DNA of 64,000 bases. Origin: Minwuia sp. (GTDB lineage Bacteria; Pseudomonadota; Alphaproteobacteria; Minwuiales; Minwuiaceae). The notes beneath the pieces are model-generated. The model saw only the letters and a list, made by a program, of their open reading frames with translations. It searched no databases and was not told the DNA's origin. Each line of letters starts with the position of its first letter. The stretch's first letter is position 1. The DNA lies in NCBI GenBank assembly GCA_029213165.1, contig JARGNO010000003.1:31307-95306 (forward strand), written 5' to 3'. The position numbers were made by a program, and so were the translations under genes. Positions 53,369 through 62,878 of the stretch are shown here, in pieces.

Positions 53369-55812
53369 CAGGCCACGGCCTCCAGATCAGGGGTTGCGAG
53401 GGAAGTGAATTCGTGGGCATCGCGACCGGCGGCCCGTTCCGACCAGGGATCGGTCTGGGCGAACTGCTGGGCAAAATTGAAGCGGTCGACCAGCGCCTGG
53501 CGATTCTCGGCATCGCCGACGATGGCCTGTTGCACATGCTCCATGCCGACGCGCGCCAGCCACTTGTGCATCCGGTCGAGATAATGGGCTTCTTCCCGGT
53601 AGAGCTGCAGCAGGGCGACGCAGTATTCCATCACCTGCTCTTCCGTCTCGACCTTGCAGAGCGGGACGGTTTCCTTGACTTCCATGCCTGCGGCCCCGGC
53701 GAACAGCAGTTCGTAGCCACTGTCCACACAGATCACGCCGAAGTCCTTGATGGTCGCCTCCGAGCAGTTTCGCGGACAGCCGGAGACGCCCATCTTCACC
53801 TTGTGCGGTGTCCATGCTCCCCAGAGGAAGCGTTCCATCCGCACCCCCAGCGAGACCGAGGCCTGGGTACCAAAACGGCACCATTCACTGCCGACACAGG
53901 TCTTCACCGTGCGCAGCGCCTTGCCATAGGCATGACCGGAGACCATGCCAGCGGCGTTCAGGTCGGACCAGACCGCCGGCAGGTCATCCTTCTTCACGCC
54001 CAGCAGGTCGATCCGCTGCCCGCCCGTGACCTTCACGGTCGGGATGGCGAACTTGTCGGCCACATTGGCGATGGTGCGCAATTCGTCCGGCGTGGTGATG
54101 CCCCCCCACATGCGTGGCACGACCGAGTAGGTGCCATCCTTCTGGATGTTGGCGTGGACCCTTTCGTTGATGAAGCGGGACTGCTGGTCATCGACATACT
54201 CACCGGGCCAGGTGGCCAGCAGGTAGTAGTTCAGCGCCGGGCGGCACTTGGCGCAGCCACAGCTCGTCTGCCATTGCAGTTCCTGCATCACCGCCGGAAT
54301 GGACTTCAGCGCCTTTGCGATGATCAGGCGACGGACCTCCCCGTGGCCCAGATCCGTACAGCCGCACATGGACTGGACTGCAGGGCGCGCGTAGGACTCG
54401 CCCAGGCTGAGTTCCAGCAATTGTTCCACCAGCCCCGTGCAACTGCCGCAGGACGACGATGCCTTCGTGGTCGCCCGCACCCCGTCCAGATCGCTCTGAC
54501 CTGCGGCGATGGCGTCGACGATGACACTCTTGCAGATGCCGTTGCAGCCACAGATCTCGGCGTCATCCGCCAAGGCTGCAACGGCCGCCATAGGGTCCAG
54601 CGGGCCCGCTCCCGCAAAACCCTGTCCGAAGATCAGGGTCTCGCGCATGTCGGAGATATCGGTGCCGTCCTTCATCAACTGGAAGAACCAGGGGCCATCC
54701 GCCGTGTCGCCATAGAGAACCGCACCAATGATGCGATTGTCGCGAAGCACCAGCCGCTTGTAGATCGCGTGACTGGCGTCCCGCAGCACGATCTCCTCCC
54801 GGTCATCGCCCTCCGCGAAGTCCCCGGCGGAATAGAGATCGACGCCTGTCACCTTCAGCTTCGTCGCCGTGATGGAGCCTTCGTAGGTCAGGCTGTCATC
54901 CCCCGCCAGTCCAGCCCCCACTGACTTCGCCATCTCGTAGAGCGGCGCGACCAGGCCGTAGCAGGTGGCCCGGTGCTCGACGCATTCGCCCACGGCATAG
55001 ATCGCCGGATCACTTGTCTGCATCAGGTCGTTGACCAGAACCCCGCGATTGACCTCCAGCCCGGCATCCCTGGCCAAGGCGATGCTCGGCTTGATGCCGA
55101 CGGCCATGACCACGATGTCCGCCGGGATTTCCGTTCTATCGTCCAGCCGCACGGCCTCGACCTTGTCATCACCCACGACCGCGTGGGTGTTGGCGCGGGT
55201 AATGACCCTGATCCCGCGATCCTCGATCGCGCGTTGCAGCAGGTATCCGGCACTCTGGTCCAGTTGCCGCTCCATCAGCGTCGGCATCAGGTGCAGCACG
55301 GTGACTTCCATGCCCTGCGCCTTCAGCCCCGCCGCCGCCTCCAGCCCCAGCAGGCCGCCGCCGATGACAACCGCGCTGCCGCCCTTCCGTGCCTGGGCCA
55401 GCATGGCTTCGACGTCGTCCAGATCGCGGTAGCTCAACACGCCCGGCAAATCGTGGCCCGGGACCGGAATGATGAAGGGCAGTGATCCCGTGGCGATGAT
55501 CAGCCGGTCGTATTCGGCAACCGTACCGGCGCGGGAAATCACCCGCTGGTCGGCCCGGTTGATGGCAATGACTTCCTCCCCCCGGATCAGGTTGACCCGG
55601 TTCCGGACGTACCAGTCATCGTCATGGATCAGGATATCCTCATAGGCCTTCTCACCCGAAAGCACCGGAGAAAGCATGATCCGGTTGTAATTGACCCGGG
55701 GTTCGGCGTTGAAGACCGTGACCTCATAGCGGTCCGGCTCCCTGCGGAACAGCTCCTCCAGCGCACGGCCAGCGGCCATGCCGTTGCCGATGACGACAAG
55801 CTTCTCAGTCAT
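53368..55812 (-). CDS. nirB: NAD(P)H nitrite reductase large subunit
   Basis: 814 residues from the ATG at 55812; the ORF track adds six. FAD and NAD domains come first (KLVVIGNGMAAGRALEELF; AVVIGGGLLGLEAAAGLKAQG). Next is a BFD-like [2Fe-2S] segment (CGCNGICKSVIVDAI, SCGSCTGLVEQL). The sirohaem/[4Fe-4S] domain is at the C-terminus with TCVGSEWCRFG and GVSGCPRNCSEA, giving the four Cys ligands. It reduces nitrite to ammonium with six electrons from NAD(P)H in the cytosol. Sirohaem comes from cysG in the same operon. Confidence 0.95.
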   Translation of the reverse strand: MTEKLVVIGNGMAAGRALEELFRREPDRYEVTVFNAEPRVNYNRIMLSPVLSGEKAYEDILIHDDDWYVRNRVNLIRGEEVIAINRADQRVISRAGTVAEYDRLIIATGSLPFIIPVPGHDLPGVLSYRDLDDVEAMLAQARKGGSAVVIGGGLLGLEAAAGLKAQGMEVTVLHLMPTLMERQLDQSAGYLLQRAIEDRGIRVITRANTHAVVGDDKVEAVRLDDRTEIPADIVVMAVGIKPSIALARDAGLEVNRGVLVNDLMQTSDPAIYAVGECVEHRATCYGLVAPLYEMAKSVGAGLAGDDSLTYEGSITATKLKVTGVDLYSAGDFAEGDDREEIVLRDASHAIYKRLVLRDNRIIGAVLYGDTADGPWFFQLMKDGTDISDMRETLIFGQGFAGAGPLDPMAAVAALADDAEICGCNGICKSVIVDAIAAGQSDLDGVRATTKASSSCGSCTGLVEQLLELSLGESYARPAVQSMCGCTDLGHGEVRRLIIAKALKSIPAVMQELQWQTSCGCAKCRPALNYYLLATWPGEYVDDQQSRFINERVHANIQKDGTYSVVPRMWGGITTPDELRTIANVADKFAIPTVKVTGGQRIDLLGVKKDDLPAVWSDLNAAGMVSGHAYGKALRTVKTCVGSEWCRFGTQASVSLGVRMERFLWGAWTPHKVKMGVSGCPRNCSEATIKDFGVICVDSGYELLFAGAAGMEVKETVPLCKVETEEQVMEYCVALLQLYREEAHYLDRMHKWLARVGMEHVQQAIVGDAENRQALVDRFNFAQQFAQTDPWSERAAGRDAHEFTSLATPDLEAVA

Positions 55813-55859
55813 GGCTGCAAACTCCTGCAATCGTGCGGTGCGACTTCTGCGACCGCATT

Positions 55860-56870
55860 TCAGAAATACCAGGCGACAACGTCGCTCAGGCTGTCGGTTC
55901 CATGGATCGGCAGCGCCACCAGTGACCGGAACCCGGCGCGGGCAGCGGCCCGTTCAAGAATGTCGGTGCTGGCGGCAAGGTCGGCGACGACCTCCGGCAC
56001 GCCTGTGGCGGCAACCCGCGTCAGCACGCAGTCGCCATCCCGCACCAGCAGCTCCACGTCGTGCCCGCTCGGCGTGCCTTCCAGTTCGCAGACCCCGTCC
56101 CGGAACTTCATCCACCGCCGGTCAAGTACCGACCAGATCTCGAAACGCCGCGCGATGGGCGTACCCCGTGCAGACAACAGGGCCAGCACAGTGGTGCCGG
56201 TGGTGTGGCTGGCCACGGGAAAAGCCAGCCCGAACGTCAGACCTGCCTTTTCCGCACTCTCGGAGCGGATGAAACGGCGGCTGTTGCCCAGGTCATGCAT
56301 CAGTTGCGGCCGACCGCTGGCCCAGACCTGGCCGGGGAGACCCATGCCCTTCGGGAAACGCGTCCGCTTCGAGATCCACTCGAAATGCGCGGCGGTTCCG
56401 AAATAGCCGTCCACCAGACCCATGGTGTCGCCCGACTCATCACCGCCGTGCCAGAGTTCGATGGCACCCACATGCTCCGCATCGTCACCGCAGAGAAAGA
56501 CGACAACGCCCATCAGCTCGTCGCGATGAGAGAAGACCGGGATGGCCAGACCAACCGTCAGCCCCTCCCGCTCTGCCGCTTCGGTGCGCCTGAAGTAACT
56601 GCCACGAAATCCCTTCAGCATGACCGGCGCACGCGACTGCCAGGCTCTGCCCGGCAAGCCTTCACCCATGCCGAAGCTTTCCTGATCGCTGACCTGCGCG
56701 AAGCCGGTCATCGATCCATGATAGGCAGAGGCGAGAGTGAGCCGATTGCTGGACGGATCCAGCGTCCACACTTCAGTGGCGCGCACGAATGCCCTGGTGT
56801 CCCCTGCCTGAACAGGTGCCGCCTCGGTCACGGCTGATCCCATCAGACCTTTCAGCATTCCGGTGTTCAT
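55860..56870 (-). CDS. GAF-domain protein within the nitrate operon
   Basis: 336 residues with what look like two GAF domains: one around [24 protein letters not shown] to [14 protein letters not shown], the second around [29 protein letters not shown] to [14 protein letters not shown]. No kinase, HTH or cyclase domain is present, so it is a stand-alone sensor or binding protein. It overlaps the ATPase gene by 4 bp (ATGA) and sits between transporter and nirB, which ties it to nitrate use. A role in sensing nitrate, NO or redox, or in allosteric control of transport, is inferred only from position. Confidence 0.75.
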   Translation of the reverse strand: MNTGMLKGLMGSAVTEAAPVQAGDTRAFVRATEVWTLDPSSNRLTLASAYHGSMTGFAQVSDQESFGMGEGLPGRAWQSRAPVMLKGFRGSYFRRTEAAEREGLTVGLAIPVFSHRDELMGVVVFLCGDDAEHVGAIELWHGGDESGDTMGLVDGYFGTAAHFEWISKRTRFPKGMGLPGQVWASGRPQLMHDLGNSRRFIRSESAEKAGLTFGLAFPVASHTTGTTVLALLSARGTPIARRFEIWSVLDRRWMKFRDGVCELEGTPSGHDVELLVRDGDCVLTRVAATGVPEVVADLAASTDILERAAARAGFRSLVALPIHGTDSLSDVVAWYF

Positions 56871-58600
56871 GCTGCCTCATCCCGCTTGGAAACGGTGTCT
56901 GCCGGCGCCTCCTCAGGCTTCGGCTCCGGCGTTGCGCCGTGCTCGTATTCCTCCAGGAAGGACAGCAACTGCTCGCGGTAGAGGTAATAGTCCGGGTGCT
57001 CCAGCAGGGCCTTGCGGGTGCGGGGGCGCGGCAGGTCCACCTCCATGATCCGGCCAATCGTGGCGTTCGGCCCGTTGGTCATCATCACCACGCGGTCTGC
57101 GAGCAGGATCGCCTCATCCACGTCATGCGTGACGCAGATCGCCGTGACCTGGGTCCGCTTCCAGACATCCATCAGGACTTCCTGCAGTTCCCAGCGTGTC
57201 AGGCTGTCCAGCATCCCGAAGGGTTCATCCAGCAGCAGCAACTTCGGCGAAAGGGCGAAGGCACGCGCGATCCCGACGCGCTGTTTCATGCCGTTGGAGA
57301 GATCGGCTGCCAGCCGGTCCATGGAATCCCCCAGACCGACACGGGCAAGGTAGTACTCGACGATGTCCGACCGCTCCGCAGCCGTGGCATTGGGGAACAC
57401 CCTGTCCACGCCGATGGAGACATTCTCCCGCGCCGTCATCCAGGGCATCAGGCTTGGTGCCTGAAACACCACCGCGCGCTCCGGCCCCGCACCCGAGATC
57501 TCGCGACCATCCAGCACCACACTGCCCGACGAGATCTCGTTCAGACCCGCGGTCATGGACAGAACCGTTGACTTGCCACAACCCGAATGCCCGATCAGGG
57601 AGATGAACTCCCCCTTGCGCATCTTCAGTTCGACGCCATCGACGACGGTCAGTGGCCCCTTCGGCGTCGGATAGACCTTCTTCAGGTTGATGAATTCGAG
57701 GAAGCGGTCCTCGCGCGGGCTTTCGGCAGCCTTCAGATAGGCTTCGGGCGGCAGGTCCTCGCCGCCCTGCTGCGTGATCGGGACGACATTGGGCAGGACA
57801 AGCGTGTCCTCGACATTCGCGCCACGTTCCAGGCCCACCCGCATCAGGTACTGCGTGATGTCAGCACGCAGACGCTTGAAACCGGCGTCATGGTTCATCG
57901 CCGTCCGCTCCCTGGGGCGCGGCAGGTCCACCCTGAACTCCGGTCCGAGTGTCGCGTTGGGGCCCGGGTTGAGCGGAATGATCCGGTCGGCGAGCAGGAT
58001 CGCCTCATCCACGTCATTGGTGATCAGCAGAACGGTCTTGCGGTCCTGCTGCCAGATGCGGGTGATCTCGTCCTGCAGATTGGCGCGGGTCAGCGCGTCC
58101 AGCGCCGAGAGCGGTTCGTCGAGCAGCAGGATTTCAGGACTCATGGCCAGGGCGCGCGCCACGGCAACCCGCTGGCGCATGCCACCGGAAAGCTCCGCAG
58201 GCTTGCGGTCGACGGCGTGCGACAGGCCCACCATGTCGATGTAGCGGGCAACCCGCGCCGCGCGTTCCGCCCTGCTCTCCGACGAGAAGACGGAGTCGAC
58301 GGCCAGCGCCACATTGCCCTCCACCGTCAGCCAGGGCATCAGCGAATAGCTCTGGAAGACGACGCCACGCTCCGGATCCGGACCCTTCACGCGCTTGCCC
58401 TTCAGCAGGATCTCGCCCGCATCCGGTTCGATCAGCCCGGCAATGGCGCTGATCAGTGTCGTCTTGCCGGAGCCGGAGAAGCCGACGATCGCAATGAACT
58501 CGCCCTCCTCAACCGCCAGATCGATGCCGTCCAGAACGATGGAGCGATCCACCCCGACGCCATACCCCTTAGTCAGTCCATTGAGTTCAAGAAATGCCAT
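56867..58600 (-). CDS. nrtCD: Nitrate ABC transporter ATPase, two fused ABC domains
   Basis: 577 residues carrying two complete ABC cassettes. Domain 1 has [18 protein letters not shown] and [11 protein letters not shown]; domain 2 (from about residue 310) has [17 protein letters not shown] and [11 protein letters not shown]. The switch His is kept in domain 2 (CVTHDVDEA) but is Asn in domain 1 (LITNDVDEA). One composite ATP site therefore looks degenerate and the other canonical. It energises nitrate/nitrite uptake with NrtB and NrtA. Cyanobacteria use two separate proteins, NrtC and NrtD; here they are one chain. It follows nrtB by 12 bp. Confidence 0.9.
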   Translation of the reverse strand: MAFLELNGLTKGYGVGVDRSIVLDGIDLAVEEGEFIAIVGFSGSGKTTLISAIAGLIEPDAGEILLKGKRVKGPDPERGVVFQSYSLMPWLTVEGNVALAVDSVFSSESRAERAARVARYIDMVGLSHAVDRKPAELSGGMRQRVAVARALAMSPEILLLDEPLSALDALTRANLQDEITRIWQQDRKTVLLITNDVDEAILLADRIIPLNPGPNATLGPEFRVDLPRPRERTAMNHDAGFKRLRADITQYLMRVGLERGANVEDTLVLPNVVPITQQGGEDLPPEAYLKAAESPREDRFLEFINLKKVYPTPKGPLTVVDGVELKMRKGEFISLIGHSGCGKSTVLSMTAGLNEISSGSVVLDGREISGAGPERAVVFQAPSLMPWMTARENVSIGVDRVFPNATAAERSDIVEYYLARVGLGDSMDRLAADLSNGMKQRVGIARAFALSPKLLLLDEPFGMLDSLTRWELQEVLMDVWKRTQVTAICVTHDVDEAILLADRVVMMTNGPNATIGRIMEVDLPRPRTRKALLEHPDYYLYREQLLSFLEEYEHGATPEPKPEEAPADTVSKRDEAA

Positions 58601-58612
58601 GATCCGCCCCCC

Positions 58613-59698
58613 TCACCGCGTTGCCGAGTGGGTGAACATGGTCTGCAGCGCCAGCATCACGCGATCCAGCAGGAAGCCGATGATGCCGATGGTGAAGACC
58701 GCAACGAGGATCTTGGCGAGGGACGACGAGGAACCGTTCTGGAACTCGTCCCAGACGAACTTGCCCAGCCCCGGGTTCTGCGCCAGCATTTCCGCCGCAA
58801 TCAGCACCATCCAGCCAACACCGAGAGACAGGCGCAGTCCGGTGAAGATCAGCGGCATGGCAGAGGGCAGGACCAGTTTCACGATCTGCTTCGACCAGGA
58901 CAGTTGCAGCACCCGACCGACATTCATCAGGTCCTTGTCGATGGAGGCCACGCCATAGGCCGTATTGATCAGGGTCGGCCAGAGCGAACAGAGCATCACG
59001 GTTATCGCGGAGACCACGAAGGACTTCGGAAACAAGTCGCTGTTGCCGGCGTAGACCGCCGAGACGACCATCGTGACCAGCGGCAGCCAGGCCAGCGGCG
59101 AGACCGGCTTGAAGATCTGGATCAGCGGATTGACCCCGGCATTCACGGCCCGCGAAAGCCCGCAGACGATACCCAGCGGCACCGCCACGACGGTTGCCAG
59201 CAGAAAGCCGAAGCCGACCGTGACCAGGCTGGTCCATATCTGGTCGAGATAGGTCGGTGCGCCGGTGTAGTCGCGCCATTTGATGCGGTCCTGCTTGCCC
59301 TGCTCGGCAAGCTTCGCGTTCCGCTTCTCCTGTCGCTCCATGAACGCTGCTTCCTTGCCGCGTTCGCGCACATGGTCGGCGTAGAGGTTCTCCACCTGCT
59401 CCCAGACGCCCGCCGGACCAGGTATGGCCCCAAGCGAGGTATTCACCAGCGGCGCCGTCTGCGCCCAGACAAACAGGAACAGCAGGATACCCAGCACTGG
59501 CATGCCGAGACCGCGCCCCAGTTCCTTCATCTGATGACCGACCGGATCTCCGGCGGCGATCTTCAGCAAGGGCGTGACCCAGCCAAGTGCCAGCATGTTG
59601 AGGTAGGTGTCTGCCCGGCCAATCCAGGTGAACATCCGCTCAGTGCGGCGTTGCCTCGCTGCTTCGGCAGTGCTGTCAATATCGCTTGCGACGCTCAT
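58613..59698 (-). CDS. nrtB: Nitrate ABC transporter permease
   Basis: 361 residues from the ATG at 59698; the ORF track adds 32 residues that are not family-like. About six membrane spans, with the permease EAA-like loop near SLWPTLINTAYGVASIDKDLMNVGRVL. It is longer than cyanobacterial NrtB (about 275) because of an N-terminal extension and a charged helical insert (RERGKEAAFMERQEKRNAKLA) between the first spans. The insert should lie outside the membrane. It works with NrtA and the fused ATPase. Confidence 0.9.
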   Translation of the reverse strand: MSVASDIDSTAEAARQRRTERMFTWIGRADTYLNMLALGWVTPLLKIAAGDPVGHQMKELGRGLGMPVLGILLFLFVWAQTAPLVNTSLGAIPGPAGVWEQVENLYADHVRERGKEAAFMERQEKRNAKLAEQGKQDRIKWRDYTGAPTYLDQIWTSLVTVGFGFLLATVVAVPLGIVCGLSRAVNAGVNPLIQIFKPVSPLAWLPLVTMVVSAVYAGNSDLFPKSFVVSAITVMLCSLWPTLINTAYGVASIDKDLMNVGRVLQLSWSKQIVKLVLPSAMPLIFTGLRLSLGVGWMVLIAAEMLAQNPGLGKFVWDEFQNGSSSSLAKILVAVFTIGIIGFLLDRVMLALQTMFTHSATR

Positions 59699-59782
59699 GT
59701 TCTCTCGTCTCTCAAAAGGAGGGGCCGGAATGGTTGACCGGCAGGGGCGCAGCGACCGGTGCCGCACCCCGGGCGCCCCCCC

Positions 59783-59801
59783 CCGGCGGGCCACCCGCCG
59801 G
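59783..59801 (-). promoter_or_regulatory. Intercistronic hairpin between nrtA and nrtB
   Basis: CCGGCGGG and CCCGCCGG form a perfect 8-bp GC stem with a three-base loop, two bases after the nrtA stop. No U-run follows on the - strand. Such hairpins often protect the upstream message, which would give more binding protein than permease. Confidence 0.5.
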
Positions 59802-59803
59802 TT

Positions 59804-61207
59804 TCAGCCGTCAACCACGCTGCTGCCTTCGACCTTCTCGGAACCCTTCAGGCCGATCGGGAACTGCTCCAGATAGGCGTTGGGCTTGCGGCCATCGAAG
59901 GTGATGCCATCGATGAACTCGGTCTGGGCAGGCTTGAAACCATCGGTATCCCAGGGGAAGTCCGCCTTGTCAGCCAGACCTTCCTCCACCAGCAACTTCG
60001 CGGCGGAGAGATAGATGTCCGGGCGGTAGACCTTGGCCGCGACGTCCTTGTACCAGGCATCCGACTTGCCATCGGTGATCTGGCCCCAGCGGCGCATCTG
60101 GCTGAGATACCAGATCGCATCGGAGTAGTAGGGGTAGGTCGCGAAGTAGCGGAAGAAGACGTTGAAGTCGGGGACGTCGCGCTTGTCACCCTTCTCGTAC
60201 TCGAAGGTTCCGGTCATCGAGTTGGCGATGACCTCCCGGTCGGCCCCGACATATTCGGAACGGGACAGGATATCGACCGCTTCAGGCCGGTTGGCATTGT
60301 TGTTCTCGTCCAGCCACATGGCGGCGCGGATCAGTGCCTTGGTTACCGCCACGGCCGTGTTGGGATACTTCTCAGCGAATTCGGCGGTGATCCCGAAGAC
60401 CTTTTCGGGATTGTCCTTCCAGATCTCGTAGTCGGTGATGACCGGAACACCGATCCCCTTGAACACGGCCTGCTGGTTCCACGGCTCGCCCACGCAGTAG
60501 CCGTGGATGGTGCCGGCCTCCAGCGTTGCCGGCATCTGCGGCGGCGGCGTCACGGACAGCAGCACATCCGCCTGGATCTGCCCCGTGATGTTCTCACCGG
60601 AATAATAGCCGGGATGCAGGCCACCAGCGGCCAGCCAGTAGCGCAATTCATAGTTGTGGGTCGAGACGGGGAAGACCATGCCCATCTTGAAGGCCTTGCC
60701 ATCATTGCGGAAACGGTCGACGACGGGCTTCAGGTAGTCGGCCTTGATCGGATGCACGGGCCTGCCGTCCGCCTGCAAGGGAATGTTGGGCTTCATCTCC
60801 GCCCAGACCTCGTTCGACACGGTGATGCCGTTGCCGTTCAGATCCATGGAGAACGGAGTGATGATATGCGCCTCGGTACCGAAACCGATGGTCGCGGCCA
60901 GCGGCTGACCGGCCAGCATGTGGGCGCCATCCAGTTCGCCGGTGATCACCCGATCCAGCAGAACCTTCCAGTTCGCCTGCGGCTCCAGCGAGACGAAGAG
61001 TCCCTCATCCTCGAAGTAACCCTTCTCGTAGGCGATGGCGAGCGGCGCCATGTCGGTCAGCTTGATGAAACCGAAGGTGAGTTCGTCCTTCTCGACATCC
61101 AGCATCTCGGCCTGCGAGATACCGGGTGCGCCAATGCCTGCGATGGCGAAGGCGGCCAGTGCCACGAATGCACCATCTCTGATGCGACTGAGCAGTGAAT
61201 GGGTCAC
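59804..61207 (-). CDS. nrtA: Nitrate-binding periplasmic protein of ABC transporter
   Basis: 467 residues from the GTG at 61207, preceded by a GAGG-type site. A Sec signal peptide is visible ([22 protein letters not shown]). The mature protein is a NrtA/CmpA-type solute-binding protein with [42 protein letters not shown] and [14 protein letters not shown]. The last two segments also appear in cytosolic NasS. It captures nitrate or nitrite and delivers it to NrtB. The ORF track extends the frame upstream through the leader, which is not coding. Confidence 0.92.
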   Translation of the reverse strand: MTHSLLSRIRDGAFVALAAFAIAGIGAPGISQAEMLDVEKDELTFGFIKLTDMAPLAIAYEKGYFEDEGLFVSLEPQANWKVLLDRVITGELDGAHMLAGQPLAATIGFGTEAHIITPFSMDLNGNGITVSNEVWAEMKPNIPLQADGRPVHPIKADYLKPVVDRFRNDGKAFKMGMVFPVSTHNYELRYWLAAGGLHPGYYSGENITGQIQADVLLSVTPPPQMPATLEAGTIHGYCVGEPWNQQAVFKGIGVPVITDYEIWKDNPEKVFGITAEFAEKYPNTAVAVTKALIRAAMWLDENNNANRPEAVDILSRSEYVGADREVIANSMTGTFEYEKGDKRDVPDFNVFFRYFATYPYYSDAIWYLSQMRRWGQITDGKSDAWYKDVAAKVYRPDIYLSAAKLLVEEGLADKADFPWDTDGFKPAQTEFIDGITFDGRKPNAYLEQFPIGLKGSEKVEGSSVVDG

Positions 61208-61275
61208 GTCCCTCTGTCTCCCTCTGTCCCGGATCCGGTTGCGCCGGACCCTCCGCCCGGTCATCGACCAGGCAC

Positions 61276-61333
61276 AAAAAAAGCCGCCCACCTTTTCCGG
61301 CCCCGCTGGATGCGGTTCCTTCAAGGTGGCGGC
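61276..61333 (-). terminator. Intrinsic terminator in the nrtA leader
   Basis: On the - strand GCCGCCACCTT pairs with AAGGTGGGCGGC (one bulge) and is followed at once by seven U. It lies about 70 bases before the nrtA start and after the two hexaloop hairpins. This is the attenuator expected for NasT antitermination. Confidence 0.85.
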
Positions 61334-61344
61334 CTTGCCACGGA

Positions 61345-61362
61345 CGACCCGTCAATGGATCG
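61345..61362 (-). promoter_or_regulatory. ANTAR target hairpin P2
   Basis: CGATCC and GGGTCG close a six-base loop ATTGAC (one G-U pair), with A at loop position 1 and G at position 4. It lies 11 bases after P1 and 11 bases before the terminator arm. Confidence 0.8.
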
Positions 61363-61373
61363 CTATGTTTCGG

Positions 61374-61391
61374 GACACCGTCGTTGGCGTC
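61374..61391 (-). promoter_or_regulatory. ANTAR target hairpin P1
   Basis: GACGCC and GGTGTC close the loop AACGAC, again six bases with A1 and G4. Paired hexaloops of this kind are the known target of dimeric ANTAR antiterminators such as EutV, NasR and NasT. Confidence 0.8.
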
Positions 61392-61405
61392 TTGCCCCTG
61401 TCCTA

Positions 61406-61421
61406 TTCAAGCCCTGTGCCA
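61406..61421 (-). promoter_or_regulatory. Sigma54 promoter (-24/-12) of the nitrate operon
   Basis: TGGCACAGGGCTTGAA on the - strand matches TGGCACRNNNNTTGCW with one mismatch (A for C in the -12 box) and correct GG-N10-G spacing. The predicted start, near 61395, places P1 at the very 5' end of the RNA. Confidence 0.65.
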
Positions 61422-61496
61422 GAGCAGATTTTCATTTTTTATTATCCAATTCAATTGATTAGGATGCTGATTGAAAAATGGCCAAATCAGATATTC

Positions 61497-61532
61497 GCTC
61501 GATTCTTGTGCATCGCGGCAAATTTTTTGTGC
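61497..61532 (-). promoter_or_regulatory. Two tandem NtrC-like enhancer sites
   Basis: On the - strand, GCACAAAAAATTTGC (61518-61532) and GCACAAGAATCGAGC (61497-61511) each match GCAC-N7-GTGC with one mismatch. Their centres are 21 bp apart, two helical turns, and about 109 and 130 bp upstream of the predicted start. The DNA between them and the promoter is AT-rich, which would help looping. Confidence 0.5.
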
Positions 61533-61542
61533 AACTGCTGCT

Positions 61543-62736
61543 TCAGCGAACAGTGGGTCGAAGCTCACCGAGATAGCGGCGGACATTGTCCGGATCGAAG
61601 TAGTGGCCATCCATCAACGGGGCATGATCACGCCCATTCACACCGGCCGGAAACCCGGCAGCACCGGCCAGGAGGTCGGCGCGATAGACTTCGCCAACCA
61701 TCTGCACGGCCTGTTCGCTGTAATCGACCTGTCCCCACCGCATCATCTGGCTCAACACCCAGGTTGCCGCATCCGCATCGGGCAGGTTCATCCGCCCGCC
61801 ACCGAAGCGCAGGAAATCCGGGGCCTGCCGGATGGTCCCGTCCGGGTGGATCACAAGGTTGCCGGTCAGCGCCCGGCGCAGGATGCGCACGGGCGCGCCG
61901 ACATGCGCCTCATCCGCAAGCAGGCTCACCAGATCATCGCGATTTGCCGGGTCCTGACACCATTCCGCGCCCGCATGAAGTGCCCGCAGCAATCGCCGCA
62001 GCAGATCCGGATGACGTTCCGTCCAGACCTTGCGGGCACCAAGCACCTTCTCCGGCGCATCGGGCCAGATGTCGTGTTTCAGCGCCACGATCGCGGCCAG
62101 TCCCGCATCGACCGCCAGACTTCCCCAGGGTTCGCCGACACAGAAACCATCGACCTGCCCGGCGCGCAGGCTGTCCACCATCATCGACGGCGGAATGACG
62201 ACAATGCGCACATCCGTATCCGGGTCGATGCCGGAAGCCGCAAGCCAGTAGCGCAACTCGTAATTGTGGCTGGAGAACGGGAAGACCATGGCCAGCACCA
62301 GCGGCGCCTCGCCAGCCGCCGCGCGCTGTCTGATCAGGTCGCGCAGGGCCAGGCCGGCAGCCAGCGGGCCGTCCCGCCAGCCCTGCCCTGTCCCGTCGAG
62401 TCCTGCAAAAAGGCCACGACTGAGCGCGATGACATTGCCACCCCGTCCGAATGCAAAACTCGCGACCGTCGGCACCTTCAGATGATTGATGCCCAGGGAC
62501 GCGGCAAGCGGCATCCCCGCCAGCATCTGCGCAACATCCAGGTGACCGACGTTGATGCGGTCGCGGATGCTGGCCCAGGACGGTTGTCGCAGCAGGCGAA
62601 GATCGATGGCCTCCGCCGCCGCCATGCCGCGCCGCGCCGCGACGATCAGCGGTGCCGCGTCCACCAGCGGCAGGAAGCCCGCACGCACGACTTCGTGGCC
62701 ATCGCGGCCCCTATCCATGTTCATGTCGATTTCCAC
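61543..62736 (-). CDS. nasS: Nitrate/nitrite sensor NasS
   Basis: 397 residues, a solute-binding-protein fold without a signal peptide, so cytosolic. It shares with NrtA the segments [20 protein letters not shown] and GFCVGEPWGSLAVDA, which line the anion site. In known NasS-NasT systems NasS holds NasT inactive and releases it on binding nitrate or nitrite. It lies 142 bp downstream of nasT and directly upstream of the controlled leader. Starts at codons 4 or 6 are also possible. Confidence 0.9.
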   Translation of the reverse strand: MEIDMNMDRGRDGHEVVRAGFLPLVDAAPLIVAARRGMAAAEAIDLRLLRQPSWASIRDRINVGHLDVAQMLAGMPLAASLGINHLKVPTVASFAFGRGGNVIALSRGLFAGLDGTGQGWRDGPLAAGLALRDLIRQRAAAGEAPLVLAMVFPFSSHNYELRYWLAASGIDPDTDVRIVVIPPSMMVDSLRAGQVDGFCVGEPWGSLAVDAGLAAIVALKHDIWPDAPEKVLGARKVWTERHPDLLRRLLRALHAGAEWCQDPANRDDLVSLLADEAHVGAPVRILRRALTGNLVIHPDGTIRQAPDFLRFGGGRMNLPDADAATWVLSQMMRWGQVDYSEQAVQMVGEVYRADLLAGAAGFPAGVNGRDHAPLMDGHYFDPDNVRRYLGELRPTVR

Positions 62737-62878
62737 GCACGGAGTTCATCGTTCACATCTCCCGCACAGGGCCACGACCGACGTGGTCCGCCGCCCAGGT
62801 AGGTTTCCGGTCGCGCTCCGTTGCGCAATCTGTCCTCCGGTCTCGCCATTGAGACCCATCTTTCCGCCACCGGCCCGG

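Larger units (their letters stand above)
61208..61542 (-). promoter_or_regulatory. Nitrate operon control region and leader
   Basis: The 335 bp between nasS and nrtA hold no gene. In order on the - strand they carry two NtrC-like sites, an AT-rich spacer, a -24/-12 promoter, two ANTAR hairpins and an intrinsic terminator, all listed separately. Confidence 0.8.

Noticed and set aside
51370-54924. Long + strand ORFs (51370-53100, 53329-54924) over nasA/nirB
   Set aside because: Both are low-complexity, Arg/His/Pro-rich shadows of clear - strand enzymes.
57587-59737. 716-aa + strand ORF opposite nrtCD/nrtB
   Set aside because: It is the antisense shadow of two well-conserved genes; its sequence is rich in Arg, Asp, Gln and His with no domain.
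59759-61198. 479-aa + strand ORF opposite nrtA
   Set aside because: Shadow frame; nrtA on the other strand has a signal peptide and family motifs.
61425-61495. IHF site between the NtrC-like sites and the promoter
   Set aside because: The DNA is AT-rich, but the best match (AATCAA then ATT) fails the second half of the consensus.
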